A DNA stretch of 64,000 bases from Rhizobiaceae bacterium (GTDB taxonomy: Bacteria > Pseudomonadota > Alphaproteobacteria > Rhizobiales > Rhizobiaceae). Below, one piece after another: positions 10,024-18,765 of the stretch. The number at the start of each line of letters is the position of its first letter. Position 1 is the first letter of the stretch. The stretch is from assembly GCA_019635695.1 (NCBI GenBank), contig JAHBYZ010000002.1, positions 1 to 64,000 on the forward strand, in the 5' to 3' direction. Position numbers and translations under genes: made by a program. The notes beneath the pieces were generated by a model. The model worked only from the letters and a program-made list of their open reading frames with translations, did no database searches and was not told where the DNA came from.

Positions 10024-11150
10024 GCCCCACTGCTGCGTCGGTGGAGTCGCGGTCCGGCGGGGAGATCCTCGCGACCGTCGCGAACGGCGTGGCCACCGTC
10101 ACGCTGAACCGCCCCGCCGCGCTCAATGCCCTCACCTTCGGGATGCTGAAGGCGCTCGCGGCCTGGCTGGACGAGTGGGAGAACGACCCGCGCGTGCGCG
10201 GCGTGGTGCTGCGCGGCGCGGGTACGAAGGCCTTCTGCGCCGGCGGCGACATCCGCGAGCTGCGCGAGCTGTTCCTCGGCGGCTCCGGCGCGCACCGCGA
10301 CTTCTTCGAGGTCGAGTACTCGCTCGACCACCGCGTGCACACCTACCCCAAGCCGGTCGTCGCGCTCATGGACGGCATCGCCATGGGCGGCGGCATGGGC
10401 CTCGCCCAGGGAGCCGCGTTGCGCCTGGGCGGCCCGCGCACGCGGATCGCGATGCCCGAGACCCGCATCGGCTTCTTCCCGGACGTCGGCGGCACCTGGT
10501 TCCTGCAGCGCGCGCCGGGGTACGTCCCCCTCTACCTCGGCCTCACGGGTGTGGCGATCGGCGGCGCGGACGGCCTCTACGCGGGCCTGCTCGACGCCTG
10601 CCTCGCGCCGGAGGCCTTCGCCGCCTTCGAGGCGGGAATCCCAGGCGCCATGGCGACCGGCGACCCGCGCGCCGCGCTCGCGGCACTGGCCACGAGCCTC
10701 GCCACGCCCCCGGCACCCGGTGAGCTCGAGGCGCTTCGCATCGCCATCGACCGCCACTTCGGGCAGGAGAGCGTCGCGGAGGTCCTCGCCTCGCTCGAGT
10801 CGGAGTCGCGCCCGGAATTCCAGCCGTGGGCGGCCAAGACGCTGGCGACCCTTTCCGGGCGCTCGCCCACGCTGTTGCGCGTGACCTTCGAGCAGCTCCG
10901 CCGCGGCCGGGGGCTCGCGCTCGCCGACTGCTTCCGGCTGGAGCTGAACCTCATCCACGGCTGCTTCGACCACGGCGACTTCGTCGAGGGCGTGCGCGCG
11001 CTCCTCGTCGACAAGGACAACGCGCCGCGCTGGCGCCCGCCAACGCTCGCCGAGGTGAGCGACGAGGCCGTCGCCGCCTTCTTCGCCCCGCGCTGGGCGC
11101 CGCCCGAACACCCGCTTCGCCACCTTATGACCCCAGGAGGAACCCCTTGA
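10008..11150 (+). CDS. 3-hydroxyisobutyryl-CoA hydrolase (crotonase fold)
   Basis: Hydrolyses 3-hydroxyisobutyryl-CoA to the free acid, the step that lets valine carbon leave CoA before MmsB. About 380 residues, longer than hydratases and close to the hydrolase subfamily. It has FCAGGDIREL, MGGGMGLAQGAALRL and the subfamily hallmark MPETRIGFFPDVGGTWFL. The ATG chosen at 10008 (MEERLSP) overlaps the hydratase by 16 bp. A TTG at 10020 overlapping the stop as TTGA is an equally plausible start, because the next gene uses that arrangement. With mmsA, mmsB and the hydratase it completes methacrylyl-CoA to propionyl-CoA. Confidence 0.87.
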   Translation: MEERLSPTAASVESRSGGEILATVANGVATVTLNRPAALNALTFGMLKALAAWLDEWENDPRVRGVVLRGAGTKAFCAGGDIRELRELFLGGSGAHRDFFEVEYSLDHRVHTYPKPVVALMDGIAMGGGMGLAQGAALRLGGPRTRIAMPETRIGFFPDVGGTWFLQRAPGYVPLYLGLTGVAIGGADGLYAGLLDACLAPEAFAAFEAGIPGAMATGDPRAALAALATSLATPPAPGELEALRIAIDRHFGQESVAEVLASLESESRPEFQPWAAKTLATLSGRSPTLLRVTFEQLRRGRGLALADCFRLELNLIHGCFDHGDFVEGVRALLVDKDNAPRWRPPTLAEVSDEAVAAFFAPRWAPPEHPLRHLMTPGGTP

Positions 11151-12046
11151 AGCTCGTCACCTACTCGCCCGCTTCGGGCGGCACGCCCCGCCCCGGCCTC
11201 GTCCTCGACGACGGCCGCATCGCCGACATTCCCGCGAACGCCGCCGCCACGCCGGGCGTGGACTTCTCCACGATGCTGGGCATCATCCGCGGCGGCGCGG
11301 CGGCCCGGAAGGCGCTGGACGCGCTGGCGGCCAGGCCCCCGGCCGCGGCCGCCGCGATGGCCGACGTGAAGCTGCACGCGCCCATCCCGCGCCCAACCAA
11401 GAACGTCTTCTGCGTGGGCTGGAACTATCTCGAGCACTTCGAGGAGGGCGCGAAGAAGCTGCAGGACAACCGCGAGCTGCCGCAGTGGCCGGTGTTCTTC
11501 AGCAAGGCCCCCACGGCCGTGAACGGCCCGTTCGACCCGATCCCCTTCGACCCGGCCATCTCGACCTCGCTCGACTGGGAGGTGGAGCTGGGTGTCGTGA
11601 TCGGCCCCGGCGGCAAGGACATCAGGGTCGAGGACGCGATGAGCCATGTCTGGGGCTACACGGTCATCAACGACGTCTCCTGGCGCGACCTGCAGCGCCG
11701 CCACGGCGGCCAGTGGCACAAGGGCAAGAGCCTGGACGGCACCTGCCCCATGGGCCCGGTGCTGGTCACGGCCGACAGCCTCGACCACACGAACCTGCGC
11801 GTGAGCTGCCGCGTGAACGGGGTCACCAAGCAGGACTCGAACACGAAGTTCCTCTACTTCAAGCTGCCGCGCCTCATCCACGACCTCTCGATGGGCATGA
11901 CGCTCGAGCCGGGCGACGTCATCTCCACCGGCACCCCCGAGGGCGTGGGTTTCGCCCGCAACCCGCCCGAGTTCCTCAAGCCCGGCGACCTGCTGGAGAC
12001 CGAGATCGAGGGCATCGGCACGCTTCGCAACCCCATCGGGGGTTGA
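11147..12046 (+). CDS. Fumarylacetoacetate hydrolase (FAH) family protein
   Basis: Metal-dependent hydrolase/decarboxylase/tautomerase fold, 299 residues. The metal-binding acids lie in LDWEVELGVVIG, with GYTVINDVSWRDLQ, a KGKSLDGTCPMGP loop and STGTPEGVG. It starts at TTG 8 bp after a perfect AGGAGG and overlaps the previous stop (TTGA). Family members act on acylpyruvates, oxaloacetate or ring-cleavage products. No such substrate belongs to canonical valine catabolism, so its role in this operon is unexplained. Confidence 0.86.
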   Translation: MKLVTYSPASGGTPRPGLVLDDGRIADIPANAAATPGVDFSTMLGIIRGGAAARKALDALAARPPAAAAAMADVKLHAPIPRPTKNVFCVGWNYLEHFEEGAKKLQDNRELPQWPVFFSKAPTAVNGPFDPIPFDPAISTSLDWEVELGVVIGPGGKDIRVEDAMSHVWGYTVINDVSWRDLQRRHGGQWHKGKSLDGTCPMGPVLVTADSLDHTNLRVSCRVNGVTKQDSNTKFLYFKLPRLIHDLSMGMTLEPGDVISTGTPEGVGFARNPPEFLKPGDLLETEIEGIGTLRNPIGG

Positions 12047-12098
12047 CGCCGAACGGGGGGGCACGGCCAAATAGCCCTGTTCCCCCAGGAGCCCCGCC

Positions 12099-13070
12099 AT
12101 GCCGAGCAAGATCCCGCCCGGGTCGAGTGTCATCGGGCGCATGGAAATCTACCGCCGCCTCGTCGCCATCCCGGCGTTGAAGGACAGCTACGCGCGCAAG
12201 TTCGCCGTGGCCGCGTTCGTGAGCGCGCAGACGCCGCTCGCCGTCTTCATCGTCTACCTGCTGGTGGCCCGGGCCGACCTGGCCGAGATGTACCCCCTGC
12301 TCGCCGCGCTCGTGCTCGCTTCCGTGGCGGGCTTCCTCGGCACGCTCTGGCTGCTGCGCGAGATCCTGGTGCCCATCGACCTCACGGCCGAGGCGCTGCG
12401 GGGCTACCTGGAGAGCCGCAAGCTCCCGGACCTGCCCGTCACCTTCGCCGACCAGGCCGGGCGGCTCATGGAGGGCACGCAGTACACCCTCACGCAGCTG
12501 AACGAGACCATCAACCGGCTGGAGCGCGTTTCCGATTCCGACGACCTCACCGGCATCTACAACCGCCGCGCCGGGGAGAAGCGCCTCACCGAGGAGATCG
12601 CCCGGGCCGAACGCGACCTGGAGAGCTTCCAGGTGGCCTTCGTCGACCTGAACGGCTTCAAGGCCATCAACGCCCAGCACGGCCACAGCGCGGGCGATGC
12701 CTGCATCTCGCACGTGGCGGCGCTCCTGCAGCTCAATACCCGCCGCGGCGACTGGGTGGCGCGCTGGGGCGCCGACGAGTTCATCGTGGGCATGCACCGC
12801 AACCGCGCGCTCAAGCAGGTCACCGAGCGCATCGTCGCCGCCATCGGCGCGAGCCCCTGCGAGATCACCCCCGGGCAGGAACTGATGCTCACGGTGTGCG
12901 TGGGGGTCGCCGAGTACCGCTTCGGCGCCGGCAAGGCCGGGCTGCTCGCCGACGCCGACCGTGCCATGTTCGAGGCGAAGCACCTCGCCAAGGACCGCGG
13001 CGGGTCGCAGATCTGCTACTTCCACGAAGTGGCGACGGGGTCGCCGAAACCGCAGGCGGTCGCGGCGTAG
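12099..13070 (+). CDS. Membrane-anchored GGDEF-domain protein with altered signature (GADEF)
   Basis: A 323-residue protein with two predicted transmembrane helices (about 33-57 and 66-90), a short HAMP-like/coiled-coil linker (about 95-145) and a C-terminal GGDEF domain (about 146-310). Expected features seen are DDLTGIYNRR, metal Asp183 in FVDLNGFK and HGHSAGD. The active-site loop reads RWGADEF (222-228), so the second Gly is Ala. No RxxD inhibitory site is obvious before it. It could be a weak diguanylate cyclase or a degenerate signalling domain. It stands alone after the valine operon. Confidence 0.88.
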   Translation: MPSKIPPGSSVIGRMEIYRRLVAIPALKDSYARKFAVAAFVSAQTPLAVFIVYLLVARADLAEMYPLLAALVLASVAGFLGTLWLLREILVPIDLTAEALRGYLESRKLPDLPVTFADQAGRLMEGTQYTLTQLNETINRLERVSDSDDLTGIYNRRAGEKRLTEEIARAERDLESFQVAFVDLNGFKAINAQHGHSAGDACISHVAALLQLNTRRGDWVARWGADEFIVGMHRNRALKQVTERIVAAIGASPCEITPGQELMLTVCVGVAEYRFGAGKAGLLADADRAMFEAKHLAKDRGGSQICYFHEVATGSPKPQAVAA

Positions 13071-13074
13071 GGAA

Positions 13075-13638
13075 TCACCCGAACGCCAGCACCCCCACCC
13101 CCAGCGCCGCGAAGATCGCCGCCGCGATCCGGTGCACGATCCGCACCGGCAAGCGCTTCGCGAGCGCCTCGCCGAAGAAAGCCACCGGCGCGTTGGCGAG
13201 GATCATCCCGATCGTGGTGCCCATGACGACGGCGAGCAGCGAGTCGAAGCGCGCGGCGAGTGCCACTGTCGCGATCTGGGTCTTGTCGCCGATCTCCACG
13301 AGGAAGAAGAGCACCGTGGTGCTCAGGAACACCCCGCCCACCTTGCGGGGCGCCGCCTCGTCCTCGTCCAGCTTGTCCGGGATGAGCATCCAGGCCGCCA
13401 TGGCGATGAAGGACACGCCCAGGATCCAGCGCATCGCGTCGGGGCCGATGGTGCGGGTGAGCCACGCGCCCACCGCCCCGGCGATGCCGTGGTTCACGAG
13501 CGTGGCCACGAAGATGCCGGCGACGATGGGCCAGGGCTTGCGGTAGCGCGCCGCGAGCACCAGCGTGAGGAGCTGCGTCTTGTCCCCGATCTCGGCGAGC
13601 GCGACGATGCCGATGGAGACGAGCCAGGCTTCTGTCAG
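13075..13638 (-). CDS. GDT1/TMEM165 (UPF0016) family membrane cation transporter, apparent CTG start
   Basis: Small membrane protein (about 187 residues, six predicted helices) with the duplicated family motif EIGDKT, once at about 16-21 (LAEIGDKTQLL) and once at about 115-120 (LVEIGDKTQIA). Relatives export Mn2+ or exchange Ca2+/H+. The frame runs upstream through the first motif with no ATG, GTG or TTG before the preceding stop. The only suitable initiator is CTG at 13638, overlapping the dehydrogenase stop (CTGA), with GAGGAG 8 bp upstream. An annotation beginning at the internal GTG (13560) would lose the first motif. The ion is unknown. Confidence 0.83.
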   Translation of the reverse strand: MTEAWLVSIGIVALAEIGDKTQLLTLVLAARYRKPWPIVAGIFVATLVNHGIAGAVGAWLTRTIGPDAMRWILGVSFIAMAAWMLIPDKLDEDEAAPRKVGGVFLSTTVLFFLVEIGDKTQIATVALAARFDSLLAVVMGTTIGMILANAPVAFFGEALAKRLPVRIVHRIAAAIFAALGVGVLAFG

Positions 13639-15425
13639 ACGAGAGCCTCCTCGGCCGAGCGCACGAGCGCGCCGCCCGCCATGAGCGACTCGGAGAGCGC
13701 ATCGACCTGCGGCAGGAGGTGGTCTGCGTAGAAGCGCGCGGTGAGGCGCTTGCCGCGCAGGAACTGCGCGTCGCCCTCGCCCGCCGCGAGCATCCTCGTG
13801 GCCTCGATCGCCCCGCGCGCCATCATCCAGCCGCCGATGGCGAAGCCCGCGAGCTTGAGGTAGTAGACCGCGCCCGCGGCCACCGCCCCCGGGTCGGCCG
13901 GGAAAGTCTCCACGATCCAGCCCGTGGCGCGCTCTAGATCGTCGATGGCGCTGGCGAGCCGCGCGCCGACCGCGCGGAGGTCTGCGTCATCGGATGCCGC
14001 CGCCTGCGCCGCGACCGGGCGCATCTCGGCGATGAGCGCCTTCATCGTGGCGCCGGCCTCGCGCCCGACCTTGCGGCCGACGAGGTCGTTGGCCTGGATG
14101 CCCGTGGTGCCCTCGTAGATGGTGGAGATGCGCGCATCGCGCAGGTGCTGCGCCGCGCCGGTCTCCTCGATGAAGCCCATCCCGCCGTGCACCTGCACGC
14201 CGAGGGAGGCGACCTCGATGCCCATCTCGGTGGACCAGCCCTTCACCACGGGGATCAGCAGGTCGAGCAGCGCCTGGCAGCGGCGGCGCTCGGCCTCGTC
14301 CGGGTGGCGGCGCGAGCGGTCGAGGTACGCGGAGGCCTGGTAGGCCAGCGCCCGCGTGGCTTCCGCCATCGCCTTCATCGTGAGGAGCATGCGCTTCACG
14401 TCGGGGTGCTGGATGATGGGCGCGGTCCTGGCGGCGCCGGCGACCCCCACGGGGCGGCCCTGCAGCCGCTCGGCGGCCCACTCGCGGGCGCGCTGGTAGG
14501 CGCGTTCGCAGATGGAGACCCCCTCCAGGCCCACGCCGAGGCGCGCCGCGTTCATCATCACGAACATGTACTCGAGGCCGCGGTTGGCCTCGCCCACGAG
14601 GTAGCCGGTGGCGTTGTCGTAGGCCATGACCGCCGTGGGGCTCGCGTGGATGCCCAGCTTGTGCTCGATGGAGACGCACTTCACGCCGTTGCGCGCGCCT
14701 AGCGAGCCGTCCTCCTTCACCAGCACCTTCGGCACCACGAAGAGCGAGATGCCCTTCACGCCCTCGGGCGCGCCCTCGATGCGGGCGAGCACGGCGTGGA
14801 TGATGTTCTCGGTGTAGTCCTGCTCGCCGTAGGTGATGAAGATCTTCTGGCCGGTGAGCTTGTAGGTGCCGTCGGGTTGCGGCACCGCCTTCGTGCGCAC
14901 GAGCGAGAGGTCGCTGCCCGCCTGCGGCTCGGTGAGGTTCATCGTCCCCGTCCACTTGCCCGACACCATGTTGGGCAGGAAGCGGTCCTGCAGCTCCTTC
15001 GAGGCGTTGCTGTGCAGCGCCTCCACCGCGCCCAGCGTGAGCATGGGGCAGAGCTTGAAGGCGATGTTGGCCGAGCCCCACATCTCCTCGACGGGCGTCG
15101 AGAGCAGATTGGGCAGGCCCTGCCCGCCGTACTCCGCCGGGGCGACGATGTTGCCCCAGCCGCCGTTCACGAACTGCCAGTAGGCGTCCTTGAAGCCCGG
15201 CGCCGTGACGACTTCGCCGTCCTTCCACTTGGCACCCGCCTTGTCGCCGGGCGCGTTCAGGGGCGAGAGCACCTCGCCGGCGAACTTCGCGGCCTCCTCG
15301 AGGATCGCGTCGACGACGTCGTCGGTGACCTCGTCCCAGCCGGGCAGCGTGTTCACCTGGCCGAGGCCGACCACGTGCTTCAGCACGAACTGCATGTCCT
15401 TCAGGGGGGCGGCGTACTCGGCCAC
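13635..15425 (-). CDS. Acyl-CoA dehydrogenase with C-terminal extension (FadE/DmdC-like)
   Basis: FAD-dependent acyl-CoA dehydrogenase of 596 residues, the long subgroup carrying an extra C-terminal domain. Family motifs are MNLTEPQAGSDLSLVRTKA, KIFITYGEQD, CVSIEHKLGIHASPT, GLEYMFVMMNAARL and GVQVHGGMGFIEETGAAQHLRDARI. Reduced FAD would be reoxidised by ETF, whose alpha subunit is encoded 25 bp upstream. The order etfB-etfA-dehydrogenase is common in Betaproteobacteria, whereas rhizobia usually have a 3-hydroxybutyryl-CoA dehydrogenase here. The chain length of the substrate cannot be read from sequence. Confidence 0.92.
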   Translation of the reverse strand: MAEYAAPLKDMQFVLKHVVGLGQVNTLPGWDEVTDDVVDAILEEAAKFAGEVLSPLNAPGDKAGAKWKDGEVVTAPGFKDAYWQFVNGGWGNIVAPAEYGGQGLPNLLSTPVEEMWGSANIAFKLCPMLTLGAVEALHSNASKELQDRFLPNMVSGKWTGTMNLTEPQAGSDLSLVRTKAVPQPDGTYKLTGQKIFITYGEQDYTENIIHAVLARIEGAPEGVKGISLFVVPKVLVKEDGSLGARNGVKCVSIEHKLGIHASPTAVMAYDNATGYLVGEANRGLEYMFVMMNAARLGVGLEGVSICERAYQRAREWAAERLQGRPVGVAGAARTAPIIQHPDVKRMLLTMKAMAEATRALAYQASAYLDRSRRHPDEAERRRCQALLDLLIPVVKGWSTEMGIEVASLGVQVHGGMGFIEETGAAQHLRDARISTIYEGTTGIQANDLVGRKVGREAGATMKALIAEMRPVAAQAAASDDADLRAVGARLASAIDDLERATGWIVETFPADPGAVAAGAVYYLKLAGFAIGGWMMARGAIEATRMLAAGEGDAQFLRGKRLTARFYADHLLPQVDALSESLMAGGALVRSAEEALV

Positions 15426-15450
15426 GGCGATGCTCCTGTTCGTTGGGCGG

Positions 15451-15800
15451 CTAGACCTGCGCGGTGAGCTCGGGAAGGACCTGGAAGAGGTCCCCCACCA
15501 GCCCGTAGTCGGCTACCTGGAAGATGGGCGCCTCGGGATCCTTGTTGATCGCCACGATCACCTTGCTGTCCTTCATGCCGGCGAGGTGCTGGATGGCGCC
15601 GGAGATGCCCACGGCGATGTAGAGCTCGGGCGCGACGACCTTGCCGGTCTGGCCGACCTGCCAGTCGTTGGGCGCGTAGCCGGCGTCGACTGCGGCGCGC
15701 GAGGCGCCAACGGCCGCACCCAGCTTGTCGGCGACCGGCAGGATGACCTCCTGGAACTTCTCCGCCGAGCCGAGCGCGCGGCCGCCGGAGATGATGATCT
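15451..15800. other. Probable taxonomic junction (chimeric join) within etfA
   Basis: To the left, gene content, synteny and codon use are betaproteobacterial; to the right they are rhizobial. On the minus strand, non-GC third positions become frequent only beyond about 15.68 kb. The exact crossover cannot be fixed by eye because the encoded segment is highly conserved in both classes. Confidence 0.6.
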
Positions 15801-16380
15801 TCGCCGAGGTCAATTCCGGACGGTCGCTCTCAGAGAGCTTGTTCTCCACGAAGGTGGAGAGGCCGGGATTGGCGGCAGCCTTGACGGACTCCACTGGAGC
15901 GGAACCACCCTCGGGCGCGGCCTGGAACGAGGCGGTGCGCACGGTGACCACCTTCTTGGCGTCGGTCGACTGCACCGTCTGGATGGCGTTGCCGGCGTAG
16001 ATCGGGCGCTTGAACGTGTCCGGGGACACGACGTCGATGATCTCCGACACCTGCATCACGTCGAGCAGCGCGGCCACGCGCGGCAGCACGTTCTTGCCCA
16101 TGGTGGTCGCCGGCGCGACAATGCCGTCATACGAGCCGGCGAGCGAAACGACGAGCGCGGCGACCGGCTCGGCCAGCCGCTCGGCCAGTTCGTCGGCTTC
16201 GGCCAGCAGGACTTTCCGAACACCCTTTAGCTTGGCGGCCGCGTCGGCGGCGGCCTTCGCGCCCTTGCCGGCGACGAGGATATCGACGTCGCCACCCATC
16301 TTGGCGGCGGCGGAGAGCGCCTTGGCGGTCTGGTCCGACAGCGAGGCGTTGTCGTGCTCGGCTACGAGAAGAATTGCCAT
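15451..16380 (-). CDS. etfA: Electron transfer flavoprotein alpha subunit (apparently composite)
   Basis: FAD-binding ETF subunit of 309 residues that carries electrons from acyl-CoA dehydrogenases to ETF-ubiquinone oxidoreductase. The C-terminal FAD domain has [51 protein letters not shown] and [22 protein letters not shown]. The N-terminal two thirds match rhizobial-type EtfA in wording and codon use. The last ~75-80 codons (15451 to about 15.7 kb) have the near-100% GC third positions of the betaproteobacterial side. The reading frame is intact, so the join falls in a region where both parents are nearly identical. Confidence 0.93.
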   Translation of the reverse strand: MAILLVAEHDNASLSDQTAKALSAAAKMGGDVDILVAGKGAKAAADAAAKLKGVRKVLLAEADELAERLAEPVAALVVSLAGSYDGIVAPATTMGKNVLPRVAALLDVMQVSEIIDVVSPDTFKRPIYAGNAIQTVQSTDAKKVVTVRTASFQAAPEGGSAPVESVKAAANPGLSTFVENKLSESDRPELTSAKIIISGGRALGSAEKFQEVILPVADKLGAAVGASRAAVDAGYAPNDWQVGQTGKVVAPELYIAVGISGAIQHLAGMKDSKVIVAINKDPEAPIFQVADYGLVGDLFQVLPELTAQV

Positions 16381-16404
16381 TGTCTGTTTCTCCCTGTCCG
16401 AGCC

Positions 16405-17151
16405 TTAGATCACGCCGGCGCCCTTGAGCGCGGACACGAGTTCCTGAACCGTCTTGACCTTGACGCCCGCCTTGCGGCCGCCCGGTTCCTCGGTCTTCAC
16501 CACCTTGAGCCGCGCCTTGACCTCGGCGCCGAAATCGGCCGGCGACTTCTCGTCCAGCGGCTTCTTCTTGGCCTTCATGATGTTGGGCAGCGAGGCGTAG
16601 CGCGGCTGGTTGAGCCGCAGGTCGGTCGTCACGATGGCGGGCGTCTTGACCTCGACGACCTGCAGGCCGCCGTCGACCTCGCGCGTCACCTTGGCCTTTC
16701 CGTCGGAAAGCTCGACCTTGGAGGCGAAGGTCGCCTGGCTCCAGCCGAGCAGCGCCGCCAGCATCTGGCCGGTCTGGTTGGCGTCGTCGTCGATCGCCTG
16801 CTTGCCGAGGATGATGAGGCCGGGCTGCTCGGCGTCCGCAACGCCCTTGAGGATCTTGGCCACCGACAGCGGCTCGACCGTTTCGTCGACCTTGACCAGG
16901 ATGCCGCGGTCGGCGCCCATGGCGAGCGCGGTGCGGATCGTCTCGGCGGCCTGCGCCGGCCCGATAGACACGACCACGATCTCCGTCGCCTTGCCGGCTT
17001 CCTTCAGCCGGATCGCCTCCTCGACGGAAATCTCGTCGAACGGGTTCATCGCCATCTTCACGTTGGCGAGGTCGACCCCCGACCCGTCGCCCTTCACGCG
17101 GATCTTCACGTTCGCATCCACAACCCGCTTAACAGGTACCAGGATCTTCAT
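16405..17151 (-). CDS. etfB: Electron transfer flavoprotein beta subunit
   Basis: AMP-binding partner of EtfA, 248 residues, the normal length. It begins [19 protein letters not shown] and contains the beta signature [49 protein letters not shown] and the C-terminal recognition segment with [20 protein letters not shown]. The EtfA start is 24 bp downstream, an etfBA operon. Its sequence is alphaproteobacterial in style and belongs with the right-hand part of the window. Confidence 0.95.
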   Translation of the reverse strand: MKILVPVKRVVDANVKIRVKGDGSGVDLANVKMAMNPFDEISVEEAIRLKEAGKATEIVVVSIGPAQAAETIRTALAMGADRGILVKVDETVEPLSVAKILKGVADAEQPGLIILGKQAIDDDANQTGQMLAALLGWSQATFASKVELSDGKAKVTREVDGGLQVVEVKTPAIVTTDLRLNQPRYASLPNIMKAKKKPLDEKSPADFGAEVKARLKVVKTEEPGGRKAGVKVKTVQELVSALKGAGVI

Positions 17152-17380
17152 GTGGCGCTTGTCCCTTCGTTCTTGCTGGCGTCATGCGGCTCGGCTGCCG
17201 GCTTAGGCAAGCTCCGGCGCCTGGCGCTCTCGCGATTGCGGCACCGCCTGCCGGCGTTGTCGCAATCGAAGCAGGTGCCCGCGGGATGTCGCCCGGCAGG
17301 CGCGCCGCACCTGTATTTGCGCATGCCGCAAGCGTCAATACGCCCGCGCCGCCATCAATCGGTTGAAAACCGAGTCGGAA

Positions 17381-18142
17381 CTATTGGCGGCCCCAGGGGC
17401 CCGACGGCGCCGTCACGATCGCCGGATCGGCGGCGACCTCGGCCGCCTTCGGCGTCACCACCTCGCGGTCGAACAGCGGCACGCCGCGGCGCCGCAACAC
17501 CAGCACCAGCAGCGCACCGGCAACGATGCCGCCTATGTGCGCGGCCCATGACACCTGGTCCTCGCCGGCCAGCGCGAACATGACGAACTGGAAGCCGATC
17601 CACAGGGCCAGAGCTACCCAGGCCGGGATGCGCAGCGGGATTCGCCCGAGCACGAGGATCCAGATCTTCACGCGCGGATGCAGCATCAGATAGGCGGCGA
17701 CGACGCCTGCCACCGCGCCGGATGCGCCGATCAGCGGCGCCTGGCTGTCGGGCGCCGCCAGCCCGTGCACCAGCGCGCCCGCCACCGCGCACACGATGTA
17801 GAAGATGAAGTATTTCACGTGGCCGAAGGCGTCCTCGACATTGTCGCCGAACACCCACAGGAACAGCATGTTGCCGCCGAGGTGCCACAGGTCGCCATGC
17901 AGGAAGGCATAGGTGACATAGGTCATCCAGTCGGGCACGAAGGCGAACTGGTCGGGTCGCACCACGTCGGAAAACAGGGTGATCGGGACGTAGCCGAAGC
18001 CGACCACCGTTGCGATCTGCGAATCCTCGCTCTGGAAGGCTGTCAGCAGCCAGATCAGCACGTTGGCGGCGATGATGCCTATCGTGACGTACTGCGCCTT
18101 GATGTGGCGAAGGCTGTTCGCGTCGTGCAGCGGAATGAACAT
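17381..18142 (-). CDS. Rhomboid-family intramembrane serine protease
   Basis: A 253-residue membrane protein with six or more predicted helices. The catalytic dyad is visible: Ser141 in LIGASGAVAG and His202 in WAAHIGGIVAG. The family WxxR-type loop region and HLGGNMLFLWVFGDNVED are present. The start MFIPLHDANSLRHIKAQYV fits the common alphaproteobacterial form. It cleaves transmembrane substrates, but its natural substrates are unknown. It sits between etfB (230 bp away, no gene seen between) and the adenosyltransferase. Confidence 0.92.
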   Translation of the reverse strand: MFIPLHDANSLRHIKAQYVTIGIIAANVLIWLLTAFQSEDSQIATVVGFGYVPITLFSDVVRPDQFAFVPDWMTYVTYAFLHGDLWHLGGNMLFLWVFGDNVEDAFGHVKYFIFYIVCAVAGALVHGLAAPDSQAPLIGASGAVAGVVAAYLMLHPRVKIWILVLGRIPLRIPAWVALALWIGFQFVMFALAGEDQVSWAAHIGGIVAGALLVLVLRRRGVPLFDREVVTPKAAEVAADPAIVTAPSGPWGRQ

Positions 18143-18170
18143 GACGCGATGCCGGCGAAGGCGCCGGTTC

Positions 18171-18758
18171 CTATCTGTTGGCCCCGGGCACCCATAACAC
18201 GTCGCCCGCGCCATTGTCATTGACGGCCCTTGCGGCAACAAAAAGGAAGTCTGAAAGCCGGTTCACGAATTTGAGCGCTTCCGGCGACACCGTTTCGCGC
18301 GCCGCAAGCTCGACCATCAGCCGCTCGGCGCGCCGGGCCACGGTGCGGGCGAGATGCAGTGCCGCCGCGGCGGGCGCGCCACCCGGCAGGATGAACGACT
18401 TGAGCGGCGGGATGTCGGCGTTGAGCGTGTCGATATCGCGCTCCAGCCGGTCGACCTGCGACTGCACGATGCGCAGCGGCTCCCATTCCGGCTTCTTGCC
18501 GTCGTCCGGGGTTGCCAGGTCGGCGCCGAGATCGAACAGATCGTTCTGGATGCGCTCAAGCATGCCGTCGATGACCGGCAGCACGCCGGCCGCCACGCCG
18601 CGCAGATGGACGCGCGCCATGCCAACGCAGGCATTGGCTTCGTCGACCGTGCCGAAACAGTCGATGCGCAGATCGTCCTTGCGCCGCCGCGGCCCTGCCG
18701 CCAGCCCGGTCGTGCCGGCGTCGCCGGTGCGGGTGTAGATCTTGTTGAGTTTGACCAA
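18171..18758 (-). CDS. PduO-type cob(I)alamin adenosyltransferase
   Basis: Transfers the adenosyl group of ATP to cob(I)alamin/cobyrinate to make coenzyme B12, 195 residues. The N-terminal ATP motif NKIYTRTGDAGTTGLAAG and the core [50 protein letters not shown] and LKFVNRLSDFLFVAAR are typical of the PduO/MMAB family rather than the BtuR/CobO family. In rhizobia it lies next to the ETF genes, as here. It supplies cofactor for enzymes such as methylmalonyl-CoA mutase encoded elsewhere. Confidence 0.93.
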   Translation of the reverse strand: MVKLNKIYTRTGDAGTTGLAAGPRRRKDDLRIDCFGTVDEANACVGMARVHLRGVAAGVLPVIDGMLERIQNDLFDLGADLATPDDGKKPEWEPLRIVQSQVDRLERDIDTLNADIPPLKSFILPGGAPAAAALHLARTVARRAERLMVELAARETVSPEALKFVNRLSDFLFVAARAVNDNGAGDVLWVPGANR

Positions 18759-18765
18759 TCCGGTC

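Noticed and set aside
2586-15425. Left part as a horizontally acquired genomic island
   Set aside because: There is no integrase, tRNA attachment site, direct repeat or mobile element at the junction, and the join is inside a homologous gene, which favours an assembly chimera. Not fully excluded.
17152-17380. Small ORF or RNA in the etfB-rhomboid gap
   Set aside because: Short frames there have no ribosome site or family resemblance. Only an 8-bp dyad CGATTGCG/CGCAATCG (17233-17268) is notable, and it is too weak to call.
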